Of a stretch of 64,000 nucleotides of DNA, positions 1 through 9,518 are shown piece after piece. Within the stretch, counting starts at the first letter, position 1. Every line of letters starts with the position of its first letter. Under the pieces are notes generated by a model, which did no database searches, was not told the origin of the DNA, and saw nothing but the letters and a program-made list of their open reading frames with translations. Both the position numbers and the translations under genes were made by a program. This DNA comes from Opitutia bacterium (lineage in GTDB: Bacteria > Verrucomicrobiota > Verrucomicrobiia > Opitutales > Opitutaceae), in assembly GCA_016187925.1 (NCBI GenBank), contig JACPIS010000001.1, forward strand, positions 124,001 through 188,000, read 5' to 3'.

Positions 1-225
1 GATGGTGGTGATGGCCAGTCCGGCCACGGTGGAGACGGGCGCTTGGCAGGAGCGCATCGGCACGCCGTTGAGGTGCACCATGCACGCGCCGCACTGGCCG
101 ATGCCGCAGCCGTATTTGGTGCCGACGAGTTCGAGGTTGTCGCGCAGGACCCAGAGCAGCGGCGTGTCCGCGGGCACGTCGACCGTGCGGGCCTGCCCAT
201 TCACTTTCAGAGTGTAGCGGGGCAT
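1..225 (-). CDS. (2Fe-2S)-binding subunit of a molybdenum hydroxylase (isoquinoline 1-oxidoreductase alpha-like), 3' part outside window
   Basis: The ORF track misses this gene because it runs off the left edge. The reverse strand from the ATG at 223-225 reads through to base 1 without a stop, giving 75 residues. The protein opens as a plant-type ferredoxin domain and carries the motif [17 protein letters not shown], whose spaced cysteines ligate a 2Fe-2S cluster. 'MRSCQAPVS' follows, the usual next segment in small subunits of xanthine dehydrogenase / isoquinoline oxidoreductase enzymes. In that family the subunit passes electrons from the molybdopterin subunit to an acceptor. The catalytic subunit would be expected next to it, outside the window. 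The substrate cannot be told from this fragment. Confidence 0.9.
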   Translation of the reverse strand, partial: MPRYTLKVNGQARTVDVPADTPLLWVLRDNLELVGTKYGCGIGQCGACMVHLNGVPMRSCQAPVSTVAGLAITTI

Positions 226-311
226 AGAAACAGGGTTTCGGAACAGTTATCCATCTTCGGCCGCGGGTCAACGCGCGAGGCGCGCGGTTCGGTCATGAGG
301 GGTTCGCTGAG

Positions 312-343
312 CAAAACAAAAAGCCCGTCGGGCGACGGACTTG
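312..343 (-). terminator. Rho-independent terminator after the DUF5069 gene
   Basis: On the minus strand, just past the stop of the DUF5069 gene, a GC-rich hairpin (AGTCCGTC / GACGGGCT, loop GCCC) is followed by CTTTTTGTTTTG. This is the layout of an intrinsic terminator for the leftward genes. It also separates them from the 2Fe-2S subunit gene. Confidence 0.75.
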
Positions 344-346
344 GAT

Positions 347-880
347 TCAGGACTTGGCGGCCTTGGAGCGTTTCGCAACCCAGTTGATGATGGCGTCGTC
401 GTCGTGTTCGTGGCGCCAGACGACGGTGAGGAACTCGGCGGGATGGATGTCATGCAGCTTGAAGAAGCGTCGGTCGCCGCCGCAGCTGTACATGAGCGAG
501 GCGGGCAGCTCGCCGCGGAGCTTGGCCTTGGTCTTCGGAATGATACGCGGCAGCCACTCGATGCCTTTCACGGCGTCGGTCTTGGCGGGCATTTTGGATT
601 CGTCGAGCACCTTGGTGGAAGGCCTGCCGTGCTGGGCGTTGAGGAAGTAGTCGCGGCGCACGAGTTCGATGGCGAGAGCGCGGTCGTAGCCGGGCTCGCC
701 GCCGTTGTTGTGGTCCTCGGCGTAGTCGTAGAGATTCTGCGCCGTGAGTCCGTTGGCGGCGAGAAAGGCGAGCTCGCCCGCGGTGAAATAGGTGTCCGCG
801 CCGGTGCGGCCGGCGGCGTAGAGCTTCACGGCCTTTTCGTACAGTGCGCGGAACTTGTCGGCGAAATCGTAGTGATTCAT
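347..880 (-). CDS. DUF5069 domain-containing protein
   Basis: A 177-residue soluble protein with no signal peptide or membrane segment. The C-terminal two thirds carry the pattern I associate with DUF5069: 'LPRIIPKTKAKLRGELP' followed by a Tyr/Phe-rich segment (MYSCGGDRRFFKLHDI). DUF5069 has no assigned reaction. The N-terminal ~75 residues are a helical extension with several Tyr and Asp residues. It starts 40 bp beyond the histidine kinase stop on the same strand and ends at a clear terminator, so it could be the last gene of that leftward unit. Nothing in the sequence shows a functional link to the kinase. Confidence 0.75.
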   Translation of the reverse strand: MNHYDFADKFRALYEKAVKLYAAGRTGADTYFTAGELAFLAANGLTAQNLYDYAEDHNNGGEPGYDRALAIELVRRDYFLNAQHGRPSTKVLDESKMPAKTDAVKGIEWLPRIIPKTKAKLRGELPASLMYSCGGDRRFFKLHDIHPAEFLTVVWRHEHDDDAIINWVAKRSKAAKS

Positions 881-920
881 GCGGCCAGCGAAGCCAGACC
901 GGGCCGAAAGGCAAACGGCG

Positions 921-2297
921 CTAGGCTGGCAGCGGCACGCTGGCGCAGAACACGGTGCCCTGCGGCCCGGTGGCCAGGAGCTCCAGTTCGCCGTTGATCT
1001 GGCGCACGAGCAGACGGCTGATGGCCAGGCCGAGACCGGTGCCCCCGGCCCGGCCGCTGACTCCGGGTTCGAACAGGCGGGGGCGCAGCGCCTCGTCGAT
1101 CCCGGTGCCTTCGTCCGCCACCACGAGGCGGATGCCGGCGGATTCTTCGGCGAGCTCCACGCTCACGCGCCGTCCGGGCGCCGTGGCGGCCACGGCGTTG
1201 TGCACCAGGTTGGCGGCGATGAGGCAAAGCAGGCTGCCGCGGTGGCTGTCGAGCGCGCGCTCGAGCCGGCTGGCAACGACCAGCTCGACTCCCTTGGTTT
1301 CGGCCGCGGCGGCGCCGCGGTCCCGGATGATGGCGGCAAGATCGCCGCCGGACAGTTCGTACGTGGCGCCGGTCCGGGCATCGCCGAGCAATCCGACCAC
1401 TTCGGTGATAAGCGACTGCATGCGCTCGGTGTAATGGGCGGCCGAGGCCCAGTCGGCCCGCGCGGGTGCGCCCGCGGAGACGGCGGCGCGCAGGCCGGCC
1501 ACCGAACCCTGCAGGCCGTGGATCAGGTGCGACGTGATCTGGCCGAGCGCCGAGGCCTTGGCGGCGAGGGTGAGCTCGAAATTGGCCCGGGCCAGACGTT
1601 CGTTGCGCTCGGCCACGAGCCGCTGCGCCCGGGCCACGCCCAGATACGCGCCGCTCAGGACGAGCGCGATCAACAGCGTGCCGGCGCCGAGCGTGGCGAG
1701 CGTCTGCCGGTTGAGCCGCTGTTCGATGAGGGCGAGCTCGCCCCCGAGGGCGCGGGCGTCGAGGTAATACTGGACGAACCCGAGCGGTTGCCCGCGCGCG
1801 CGACCTTCCAGCGGCAGCAAGACTTCCAGCACGGGTGCGGTGGCGCCCGGCCGGGTGCCGGTGAAATAGCGGTCGAGGGGAAAGTCCGTGTGGAAGCGGC
1901 TGATCGGATTGCCCGCGAGCAACGCGAGATAGTCGGGCGCGGCGAGTTCGGCGAAGAGCAGTGTGCCGGGCACCGCGCGCGCGAGGTTGCCCTGGGCGTC
2001 GAACACGGCGACCGCCAGCATGCCGTCCTGCTGCGCGCTCGGCAGCACGGCGGCCAGCAACTGCTCGGTCCGGAGCGCGGCCGCGCCGGTCCGCGCCTCG
2101 GCGCCCGTGATCTGGTTCCGCGCGACCGGAAGCAGGACGGCGGCATCGCGTCCGATGACCGTGCGGCGGATTTCCTCGTGCAGTTCGCTCCGGAAGCGGA
2201 CCAGCAGACCGGCGAAAATCGCGACCAGCAGCAAGCCGAGGCCGACCGTGGCCGGCAGCAGACGGGTGCGGCGGAAACTCGATGGGGCGGGGCTCAC
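921..2297 (-). CDS. Sensor histidine kinase with a periplasmic sensing domain
   Basis: This 458-residue protein has a membrane helix at about 14-33, an extracytoplasmic domain of about 165 residues, a second helix at about 201-221 and a cytoplasmic kinase core. The dimerisation helix contains 'LGQITSHLIHGLQ', so His260 (or His257) is the likely phosphate-accepting residue. The ATP-binding domain follows with an N box (ANLVHNAVAA), a G1 box (ADEGTGID) and a G2 box (GGTGLGLAIS). The start codon overlaps the stop of the upstream secreted-protein gene by 4 nt, so the two are probably translated together. The NtrC-type regulator encoded further upstream on the same strand is the natural partner, although two genes lie between. 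The signal is unknown; the coupled secreted protein is a candidate accessory sensor. Confidence 0.9.
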   Translation of the reverse strand: MSPAPSSFRRTRLLPATVGLGLLLVAIFAGLLVRFRSELHEEIRRTVIGRDAAVLLPVARNQITGAEARTGAAALRTEQLLAAVLPSAQQDGMLAVAVFDAQGNLARAVPGTLLFAELAAPDYLALLAGNPISRFHTDFPLDRYFTGTRPGATAPVLEVLLPLEGRARGQPLGFVQYYLDARALGGELALIEQRLNRQTLATLGAGTLLIALVLSGAYLGVARAQRLVAERNERLARANFELTLAAKASALGQITSHLIHGLQGSVAGLRAAVSAGAPARADWASAAHYTERMQSLITEVVGLLGDARTGATYELSGGDLAAIIRDRGAAAAETKGVELVVASRLERALDSHRGSLLCLIAANLVHNAVAATAPGRRVSVELAEESAGIRLVVADEGTGIDEALRPRLFEPGVSGRAGGTGLGLAISRLLVRQINGELELLATGPQGTVFCASVPLPA

Positions 2298-3868
2298 TCG
2301 GGAACCGCCTGCCAGTCCTTCGCGCCGGTGAGGTCGAGCGTGGCCAGCGTGGCGTCGAACAACAACTGGCGTTGCGCGGGGGAAAGGCCGGGTTCGAGGA
2401 CGGCGGTGCGGTAATCGCGGTAGAGCGACTGGAGCTGCTGTTGCTTGAAGGCGCTCATGAAATCGGCCAGCAGCGCGTCGACGGTCTTCGCGTCGCCGTC
2501 GCCGGAAGTGGTGCTGGCCGCGAGGCGGGCCAGCTCTTCGCGGATGGCGCGGGCCTCGGTGGCCAGCGTGGCCAGGCGCGCGCGGTTTTGCTCCTCGAAC
2601 GCGGCGAGGGCGGCGCGCGCCGCGTCGGGCGCGATGGGCTTGGCCTTCTTCCCGCCCGCGGGCGCGGGCTCCTGGGCCTGCTGGCGGGCGGCGCTCTGCA
2701 AACCGGCTTTTTCGCGCAGGTAGGCATCGATGCGGGCGGCCAGCGCGGGCGGCAGGCCCGGGCGCACGGCGGGCCGGGTCTGCTCGGGCAGGGCCGCGAG
2801 CGCGAGACGGAGGCGCTCGGCCTGCGTCTCCAATTCGGCGAAGCGCGGCTCCTGCTGCGTGGCGAGTTCGCGCAACGTCTTCTCGCGCTTGCCGTCGCCC
2901 TGGCGGTCGAGATTGAAGAGCGCGTCGCGGAGTTCGCGCTTCAGGGCGGTCTTGGCCGCGGTGAAGGTGCCGATCTCCGCGGCCAGCCCGGCCGATATCC
3001 CCGCAGGCACCCGCAGACGGGAACCATGCGGGAGGAAGAAAACCACCTGCTCGGGTTCGAAGGTGCTGGCGAGGTCGCCGGGGTCGCGTTCACCCAGTGC
3101 CTCGGAAAGCTCGACGACCACCTCGCGCAGGAGCTGGCGCTGCGCGGGAGACAGCCCTTCCTGATAGAAAATCGCCGCGCGGATGACGCTGAATTCGTCG
3201 TAGAGCAGCTCTTGCGGCGTGCGGGTGGTGCCGGTTTCGCCGAGGCGCCAGTTGCGGTACTGATTCCAGTCGCCGGTTGGGGTGAGGAATCCGCCCCGAT
3301 AGAAATCGCGCCGCAAGGCGTCCGCGGTGCCGGCGAGCTCGTTCAGAACCGGCTCCTGCTTGCGCGCAAGGTTCGCGAGCGCGGCCGGGGCGGACGCCGG
3401 CGCGGTGTGCGCGGCCTCCAGACCGATCCGCAATTCGGCGAGCGCGGTTGCGCGCGCGGCGCGGTAGGCATCCAGGCGTTGACGATGGCGGCGGTCGATG
3501 TCGCCCTTGGCCAGGCGCGTGCTGAGCGGGGCGAAGAACAGCTCGTTGGCATACGGGGCCAGATCGTTCCAGATGGCGTCGCGGATGGCCGGGGCAGGCG
3601 GCAGTTCGGCGCCGAGCACCGGGGCGGGTGCCGGAAAATAAATGGGCATCAGTTCCCCGAGCGGCGGCTGATTGGATCCGCCGGGAAACCGCGAAAGGTC
3701 GCGTGCCAGGGAGGGATCGCGTGGCGTGGGGCGGGAGCCGGAGCCCGTCAGGCCGCCGGGAGCGACTCCGCTGGTCGTCACGTCCTGGGCGCGGGCGCCC
3801 GGGACGGCAAGCACACCGGCCAGCAGCAGAAGGGCGAGGCGGAGGCGGAAAAACAGAGCGGGAGACAT
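2294..3868 (-). CDS. Secreted alanine/arginine-rich helical protein of unknown function
   Basis: I chose the ATG at 3868 (an alternative at 3874 adds two residues) over the track start. It begins directly with a signal peptide, a short basic stretch then LALLLLAGVLAVPGARAQ, and gives 524 residues. The rest is mostly helical and coiled-coil-like, with many Ala, Arg, Glu and Gln. The phrase LSPAQRQLL occurs twice, once mid-protein and once near the C-terminus, each time followed by an acidic or helical stretch. This suggests an internal duplication. Motifs of the type L-x-P-x-Q-R also occur in CpxP/heavy-metal-sensor periplasmic proteins, but I would not assign that family. It overlaps the histidine kinase start by 4 nt (ATGA), which ties it to that signalling system. 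Confidence 0.7.
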   Translation of the reverse strand: MSPALFFRLRLALLLLAGVLAVPGARAQDVTTSGVAPGGLTGSGSRPTPRDPSLARDLSRFPGGSNQPPLGELMPIYFPAPAPVLGAELPPAPAIRDAIWNDLAPYANELFFAPLSTRLAKGDIDRRHRQRLDAYRAARATALAELRIGLEAAHTAPASAPAALANLARKQEPVLNELAGTADALRRDFYRGGFLTPTGDWNQYRNWRLGETGTTRTPQELLYDEFSVIRAAIFYQEGLSPAQRQLLREVVVELSEALGERDPGDLASTFEPEQVVFFLPHGSRLRVPAGISAGLAAEIGTFTAAKTALKRELRDALFNLDRQGDGKREKTLRELATQQEPRFAELETQAERLRLALAALPEQTRPAVRPGLPPALAARIDAYLREKAGLQSAARQQAQEPAPAGGKKAKPIAPDAARAALAAFEEQNRARLATLATEARAIREELARLAASTTSGDGDAKTVDALLADFMSAFKQQQLQSLYRDYRTAVLEPGLSPAQRQLLFDATLATLDLTGAKDWQAVPE

Positions 3869-4062
3869 CGGCATGGCAGGTGGCGCGGAAGGGATTTCGC
3901 AGCGGGCAGAGATAATCGCAGTTGGGGCGAAGTCGAGCGGCTGCTTGCCGGATGAGATCGCCCCGGGCGCCGGCCACCTATGATGCACTCACACACGGAC
4001 CAGACACACACACATGCACCGATGAAATGGCCGGCGTAGCCCCCGGGGCGGAAAGGATAGGG

Positions 4063-4716
4063 TCAGAAGCTCAGCCCGAGCCCCAATCCGAAGAGGTGGG
4101 CATCGAGGTTCTTGAGTGGGGCATAAGTGTAATAGGCGGTGAGGCTGAAGTGCTCAGCGACTCCATAAGCGAGGGACAGTTCCGCGCCCGGATGAAGGGC
4201 GGTGGAATTGCTGCGGTTGGCGACCGTGCGAATGACCGGAGGCGGCGGATTCTCCGGAATGCCAAACTGCGGGTCGATCCGGACGAGATTCGTTTTCGTG
4301 TTCTCGCAATGGATCAGCGGGGTGAAATGGAGCATCAGCCGGTCGCGCGCCCAGACGCGGATCGGCAGGGCGACGGACCAGAGCCGCGAGCGCTGGCTGA
4401 ACTCGTATTCATGCAGCGCCACCAGCTGGGTGCCCGTCAGCGGCGGGAGAATCTGCGTGGAAAGCACATCCGCCTTGACGGTCCCGATATCCGTGTAGCG
4501 AAACTCGATCCGCACCGTCGGGGAGATTTCCCAGCCCAGACCGAGGCCCGCCGCAGTGGACGGCGTATCGAAGCTGACTTTGGAAACCAGCACCCCGACC
4601 TCGGGCGTGCCGGAAAGATGGAGGATTGATGCTCGCGGCTCCACATAGACGGCGCACCGGGCGGCGAGAGGAAGCATCAGCAACAGGAGTGGGAGAAGCT
4701 TGCTTTGGGTTGGCAT
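4063..4716 (-). CDS. Outer-membrane beta-barrel protein
   Basis: The track ORF extends far upstream, but the Arg-rich extension looks non-coding. The ATG at 4716 begins MPTQSKLLPLLLLMLPLAAR, a clean signal peptide, and gives 217 residues. The mature part has alternating hydrophobic/polar strands, a conserved opening (VYVEPRASILHLSGT), a 'GLGWEISPTVRIEFRYTDIG' hairpin and a final strand ending in Phe (LFGLGLGLSF), as expected for the beta-signal of small OmpW/opacity-type barrels. What it transports or binds is unknown. It lies between the sigma-54-type regulator and the sensor genes. A good sigma-54 promoter match sits 15 bp before the ATG, so it may be the output gene of the two-component system. 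Confidence 0.75.
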   Translation of the reverse strand: MPTQSKLLPLLLLMLPLAARCAVYVEPRASILHLSGTPEVGVLVSKVSFDTPSTAAGLGLGWEISPTVRIEFRYTDIGTVKADVLSTQILPPLTGTQLVALHEYEFSQRSRLWSVALPIRVWARDRLMLHFTPLIHCENTKTNLVRIDPQFGIPENPPPPVIRTVANRSNSTALHPGAELSLAYGVAEHFSLTAYYTYAPLKNLDAHLFGLGLGLSF

Positions 4717-4730
4717 ACACCGCCACTCAT

Positions 4731-4746
4731 TGCTCGCGTCGTGCCA
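4731..4746 (-). promoter_or_regulatory. Candidate sigma-54 (-24/-12) promoter for the beta-barrel gene
   Basis: The minus strand reads TGGCACG-ACGC-GAGCA. This matches the consensus TGGCACG-N4-TTGCW at the GG and GC core dinucleotides with exact spacing. Transcription would start near 4720, leaving only about 4 nt before the ATG at 4716, which is unusually short. The next upstream gene encodes an NtrC-type activator, which supports the call. Confidence 0.5.
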
Positions 4747-4856
4747 ACGGGCGTCATTCCCGGACAAGACCTGCGGTGGCAAGGGTTTAAAATATTTCGA
4801 CCATCGGCCGGTCGAGGCAGAGCGCCGCCCGGTTGGGGGAATACAACCGGCTCGCA

Positions 4857-4892
4857 CCGCATGCGGAGTACCCGTTTGGGTGCAATCACCCA
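4857..4892. promoter_or_regulatory. Two small dyads, candidate enhancer sites for the NtrC-type regulator
   Basis: Between the regulator gene and the candidate -24/-12 promoter lie a perfect 10-bp palindrome (CCGCATGCGG, 4857-4866) and a 6-bp inverted repeat with a 4-nt spacer (TGGGTG-CAAT-CACCCA, 4877-4892). They sit about 110-160 bp upstream of the promoter, the usual distance for upstream activator sites of sigma-54 systems. Binding is inferred only. The rest of 4747-4925 holds nothing else I recognise. Confidence 0.3.
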
Positions 4893-4925
4893 GTCGCCGC
4901 CGTAACCGTTCGCGCTCCGGTCTGC

Positions 4926-6314
<1,389 letters not shown>

Positions 6315-6345
6315 GCCCGGAACACAATGCGCCTGGCGGCGCGCG

Positions 6346-8598
6346 TCAAGGCACGGTGAAGTCGATGAGGCGTTTCGCGCGGTCGACCTTGAGCACGACG
6401 ACCTCGATCTTGTGGCCGAGCTCGAAGCGGCGTTTGGTCTTGCGACCGATGAAGGCCGAGCCGTCGCCGTTGAGGTGGTAGAAATCGTCCTGCAGCGAGG
6501 AGACCGGCACCATGCCGAACGCGCCCGCCTCGGAGAGTTCGATGAAGAAGCCGTGGTTGCGGACGTCGGTGATGACGGCCTTGAAGCGCGTCTTCTTTTT
6601 CTTCTCGGTCTCGCGCTCGAAGAATTCGGTGAGCTTGAACTTCACGGAGTCGCGTTCGGCCTCGGTGCTGTTGATCTCGGTGAGGCTGAGGTGCTCGGCG
6701 AGCGCGTCGATGCGGGTGATGTTGTAGCCGCCGTGGTGGCCGGGCGGGGCCGGGTAGCCGCCGTGTTGCACGAGGTAGTGGTCGAACACGCGGTGCACGA
6801 CGAGGTCCGAGTAGCGGCGGATGGGCGAGGTGAAGTGCGTGTAATCCTTTTTGTTCAGACCGTAGTGGCCGTCGTGCGCGGCGCGGTAGCAGGCCTTGCG
6901 CATGCTGCGCAGCACCTGTGTGCGGAGGAGGTGGCCCTGCGGGTGGTCGCGCAGGAGGCCGAGGACCTTGACCAGCTCTTCGCGCCGGGCGAGGTCGCCG
7001 GTCTTGATGTTGAAGGTGCCGAGGAACTGGCGGAGCTCGGCGAGGCGGTCCTCGTCGGGATCGTCGTGCACGCGGTAGAGCGAGGGCAGGTGGTGCGTGC
7101 GCGTGAGGCGGGCGACGGCCTCGTTGGCGAGGAGCATGAACTCCTCGATGAGCTGGTGGCTCTCGTCGTTCGTGATGAGTTCGATGCGGTCGGCGTAGCC
7201 CTGCTCGTCGACGAAGATCTTGGTCTCGGGCATGTCGAGGTCGAGGCTGCCGCCGCTCATGCGTTCGCGGCGGAGCTTGCCGGCGACGGCGCAGAGCTGG
7301 CGCACCCAGGTCTGCAGGTCGGCGAGGTCGCCGTGCGGCAGCTCGGACAGCAGGCGGCCGGTCGAGCCGGTCTGATGCTTGGGCGGAGCGGGCAGGCGGC
7401 GGATCTTGTCGAGACTATCCTCGAACATCAGCGCGTAGGCCTGCTTGTAAGTGAGGCGCTTGCGGCTGCGGATGACGGTGTTCGCGAACTCCGCGTGCTT
7501 CAGTTTGCCGCCGGAGCTGAACGTGAAGAGCGCGGCCTTGGTCAGGCGGTCCTGCGCCTCGACGAGCGAGCAGAGGCCGTTGGAGAGTTTTTCCGGCAGC
7601 ATCGGCACGACGGTGCCGACGAGGTAGGTGGAGTTGCCGCGCTTCTGCGCCTCGCGGTCGAGGGCCGTGCCGGACTTCACGTAGTGGCTGACATCGGCGA
7701 TGTGTACGCCGATGCGCAGCTCGCCGCCGGGCAGATATTCGAGCGAGAGCGCGTCGTCGAAGTCCTTGGCGTCGTCCGGATCGATCGTGAACGTGGGGAT
7801 CTCACGGTAATCCATCCGGCCCGCGAGATCCGGCGGGCGGACGACGGCGGGCAGGGCGGCGGCCTCGCGCACGACCTCGGCGGGAAATTCCTTCGAGAGA
7901 TCATGCTTGCGGAAAATGGCCGCCAGCTCGGCGCTGGGCTCGAAGGCGCGGCCGAGTTTCTCGATGATGATGCCGTCGGGGTTGAGGTTGCGGTCCTTCC
8001 ACTCGTTGAGCTGGACGACGACCTTGTCGCCGACGGCCGGCAGCGGGCGGAGCTTCGCCCGCATCGGATCCATGACGATGATGTCGTGGCCGAAGCGCGG
8101 ATCGTCCGGCGCGACGTAGAAGTAGGTGCGGCCGCGCTGCAGCGTGCCGGTGGTCGTGGCGCTGCCCCGCGCGAGCACTTCGAGCACGCGGCCGGCGCGC
8201 TCCCCGGGCTTGAGGAAGCGGAACTGCTCGCGCTCGCGGCCGACGATGAGGCGCACGACCACGGTGTCGCCGTGCAGGGCGGTGCCGGTGTTTTCGGCGG
8301 CGACCTGGACCGGCGCCTCGCGCGTGGGCTCGTTGACCTTGCCTTCGGGAAACACGATGGCCGAGCCGCTCTGGCGGAAGCTGATGCGGCCGGTGACGAG
8401 GTCGGCCTCCTGCGGCAGGCACAGCCGGTCGCCCTTCACTAGCACGATGCGGCCGGTGCGGACGAGGTCGCGCACGTCCAGGGAGAACTTGCGCCGGTCC
8501 TTGGTCTGGAGGCGCCACTGCTTCGCGATGGCGTCGGCGGCGGTCGGCACATAGCCGCGCTGGTTGAGGTGCTGGATCAGACGATCACGGAAATTCAT
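6346..8598 (-). CDS. rnr: Ribonuclease R (RNB-family 3'-5' exoribonuclease)
   Basis: At 750 residues this has the expected length and order for RNase R. An N-terminal winged-helix-like segment and cold-shock RNA-binding domains come first. The RNB catalytic domain starts around residue 270 with the Mg-binding signature DPDDAKDFDDAL, followed by HIADVSHYV and the conserved 'HFTSPIRRYSDLVVHR' late in the domain. A C-terminal S1 domain spans roughly 650-740 (ITDVRNHGFFIELSEAG). The enzyme degrades structured RNA processively in the cytoplasm. It ends 31 bp upstream of the response-regulator start on the same strand; I infer no functional link from that. Confidence 0.95.
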   Translation of the reverse strand: MNFRDRLIQHLNQRGYVPTAADAIAKQWRLQTKDRRKFSLDVRDLVRTGRIVLVKGDRLCLPQEADLVTGRISFRQSGSAIVFPEGKVNEPTREAPVQVAAENTGTALHGDTVVVRLIVGREREQFRFLKPGERAGRVLEVLARGSATTTGTLQRGRTYFYVAPDDPRFGHDIIVMDPMRAKLRPLPAVGDKVVVQLNEWKDRNLNPDGIIIEKLGRAFEPSAELAAIFRKHDLSKEFPAEVVREAAALPAVVRPPDLAGRMDYREIPTFTIDPDDAKDFDDALSLEYLPGGELRIGVHIADVSHYVKSGTALDREAQKRGNSTYLVGTVVPMLPEKLSNGLCSLVEAQDRLTKAALFTFSSGGKLKHAEFANTVIRSRKRLTYKQAYALMFEDSLDKIRRLPAPPKHQTGSTGRLLSELPHGDLADLQTWVRQLCAVAGKLRRERMSGGSLDLDMPETKIFVDEQGYADRIELITNDESHQLIEEFMLLANEAVARLTRTHHLPSLYRVHDDPDEDRLAELRQFLGTFNIKTGDLARREELVKVLGLLRDHPQGHLLRTQVLRSMRKACYRAAHDGHYGLNKKDYTHFTSPIRRYSDLVVHRVFDHYLVQHGGYPAPPGHHGGYNITRIDALAEHLSLTEINSTEAERDSVKFKLTEFFERETEKKKKTRFKAVITDVRNHGFFIELSEAGAFGMVPVSSLQDDFYHLNGDGSAFIGRKTKRRFELGHKIEVVVLKVDRAKRLIDFTVP

Positions 8599-8878
8599 GG
8601 AAGGGGAGGGGCCCGCCCGGATGGCGCGGCGTGGGTTTTAGCGAGTCTCGCCGCAGGCGGACACTTTACAAGGATGGGTTTCGGGCCGCGCACAAGGCGA
8701 GGTGGTTGCGCCGAGGCTTGGCGCCGTTCGCAAGCCGCAGGCGAGACGGAGTTTGGCGTGGATCGCCTGGCGGGAACGAGACGCAGTCAGCGGCGGTTTT
8801 CGCCCCCGGGTTGCTGGGCTGATTTGGTCAAAATCCGTGCTTCCCAAGCAGGCTCCGAAATGTATGGTGGGCGTTTTT
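8599..8878. other. Intergenic region between divergent rnr and ndk
   Basis: No gene is visible here. The stretch contains inverted pieces such as GTCTCGCCGCAGGCGG near 8645 and CCGCAGGCGAGACGG near 8735, so it probably contains a decayed palindromic repeat element like the others in this window. Promoters for both flanking genes should lie here, but I cannot place them with confidence. Confidence 0.4.
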
Positions 8879-9295
8879 ATGGAGAAGACATTCATTATTT
8901 TTAAGCCGGACTGCATGGAAAAGCGCCTCGTCGGCACCGTGCTCCAGCGCTTCGAGGCCGCCGGTTTCGACGTCATCGGCTGCAAGATGATGCGCCTCAC
9001 GCCCGCGCTGCTGCGCGAGCACTATGCGCACGTGGCCGACAAGCCGTTTTATCCCGAGATCGAGCAGTTCATGAGCTCGCGCCCGGTTATCGCCCTGGCG
9101 CTCCGCGGCACGAACATCGTGCAGAAGGTGCGCGACTTGCTCGGGCCGACCGACTCCCGCAAGGCCGCCAAGGGCACGATCCGCGGCGACTTCGGCACCG
9201 AGATGATGAAGAACGTCGTCCACGCCTCCGACAGCGTCGAAAACGGCAAGGCGGAGATCGCCCGCTTCTTCAAGGTCGACGAGATTTTCGGCTGA
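8879..9295 (+). CDS. ndk: Nucleoside diphosphate kinase
   Basis: The track ORF starts far upstream, but homology begins at the ATG at 8879 (MEKTFIIFKPDCMEKRLVG), giving 138 residues, the standard NDK length. The enzyme moves the gamma-phosphate of ATP onto nucleoside diphosphates through a phosphohistidine. The active-site signature NVVHASDS is present, with His115 as the catalytic residue. The nucleotide-binding segments (RGTN, GPTDSRKA, GTIRGDFG) are also intact. It is a single gene followed by tRNA-Glu. Confidence 0.96.
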   Translation: MEKTFIIFKPDCMEKRLVGTVLQRFEAAGFDVIGCKMMRLTPALLREHYAHVADKPFYPEIEQFMSSRPVIALALRGTNIVQKVRDLLGPTDSRKAAKGTIRGDFGTEMMKNVVHASDSVENGKAEIARFFKVDEIFG

Positions 9296-9309
9296 TTTTA
9301 TCTGAATAC

Positions 9310-9339
9310 TTGACGACTGCCGGAGGGATACTCTTATTT
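9310..9339 (+). promoter_or_regulatory. Possible sigma-70-type promoter for tRNA-Glu
   Basis: TTGACG at 9310-9315 resembles a -35 box. About 17-18 bp downstream is CTTATTT, a weak -10 box. The predicted start is roughly 10 bp before the mature tRNA 5' end. The -10 match is poor, so this is tentative. Confidence 0.35.
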
Positions 9340-9356
9340 CGCCACTCTCGCAGTTT

Positions 9357-9431
9357 GCCCCTATCGTCTAGCGGCTAGGACAGGAGATTCTCATTCTTCA
9401 AACCGGGGTTCGATTCCCCGTGGGGGCACCA
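9357..9431 (+). tRNA. tRNA-Glu (anticodon CTC)
   Basis: The sequence folds as a full cloverleaf. The acceptor arm GCCCCTA pairs with TGGGGGC. The D-arm is GTCTAGCGGCTAGGAC. The anticodon stem GGAGA/TCTTC encloses loop TTCTCAT with anticodon CTC. The T-arm is CGGGGTTCGATTCCCCG. CCA is encoded at the 3' end. It reads GAG codons, which are abundant in this GC-rich genome. Confidence 0.96.
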
Positions 9432-9439
9432 CTCTCAAG

Positions 9440-9475
9440 CAGGCGCGCACCGCAAGATGCGCGCCTGTTATGTTC
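9440..9475 (+). terminator. Hairpin downstream of tRNA-Glu
   Basis: A perfect 10-bp inverted repeat, CAGGCGCGCA / TGCGCGCCTG with an 8-nt loop, lies 9 nt after the tRNA. It is followed by TTATGTT. The stem is strong but the T-run is weak. It probably ends tRNA transcription, and may also serve the convergent nuclease gene. Confidence 0.55.
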
Positions 9476-9518
9476 GTGAGTCAAGGTGCAAGGTGAGGCC
9501 GACCCGTTTTGCCTCCAT

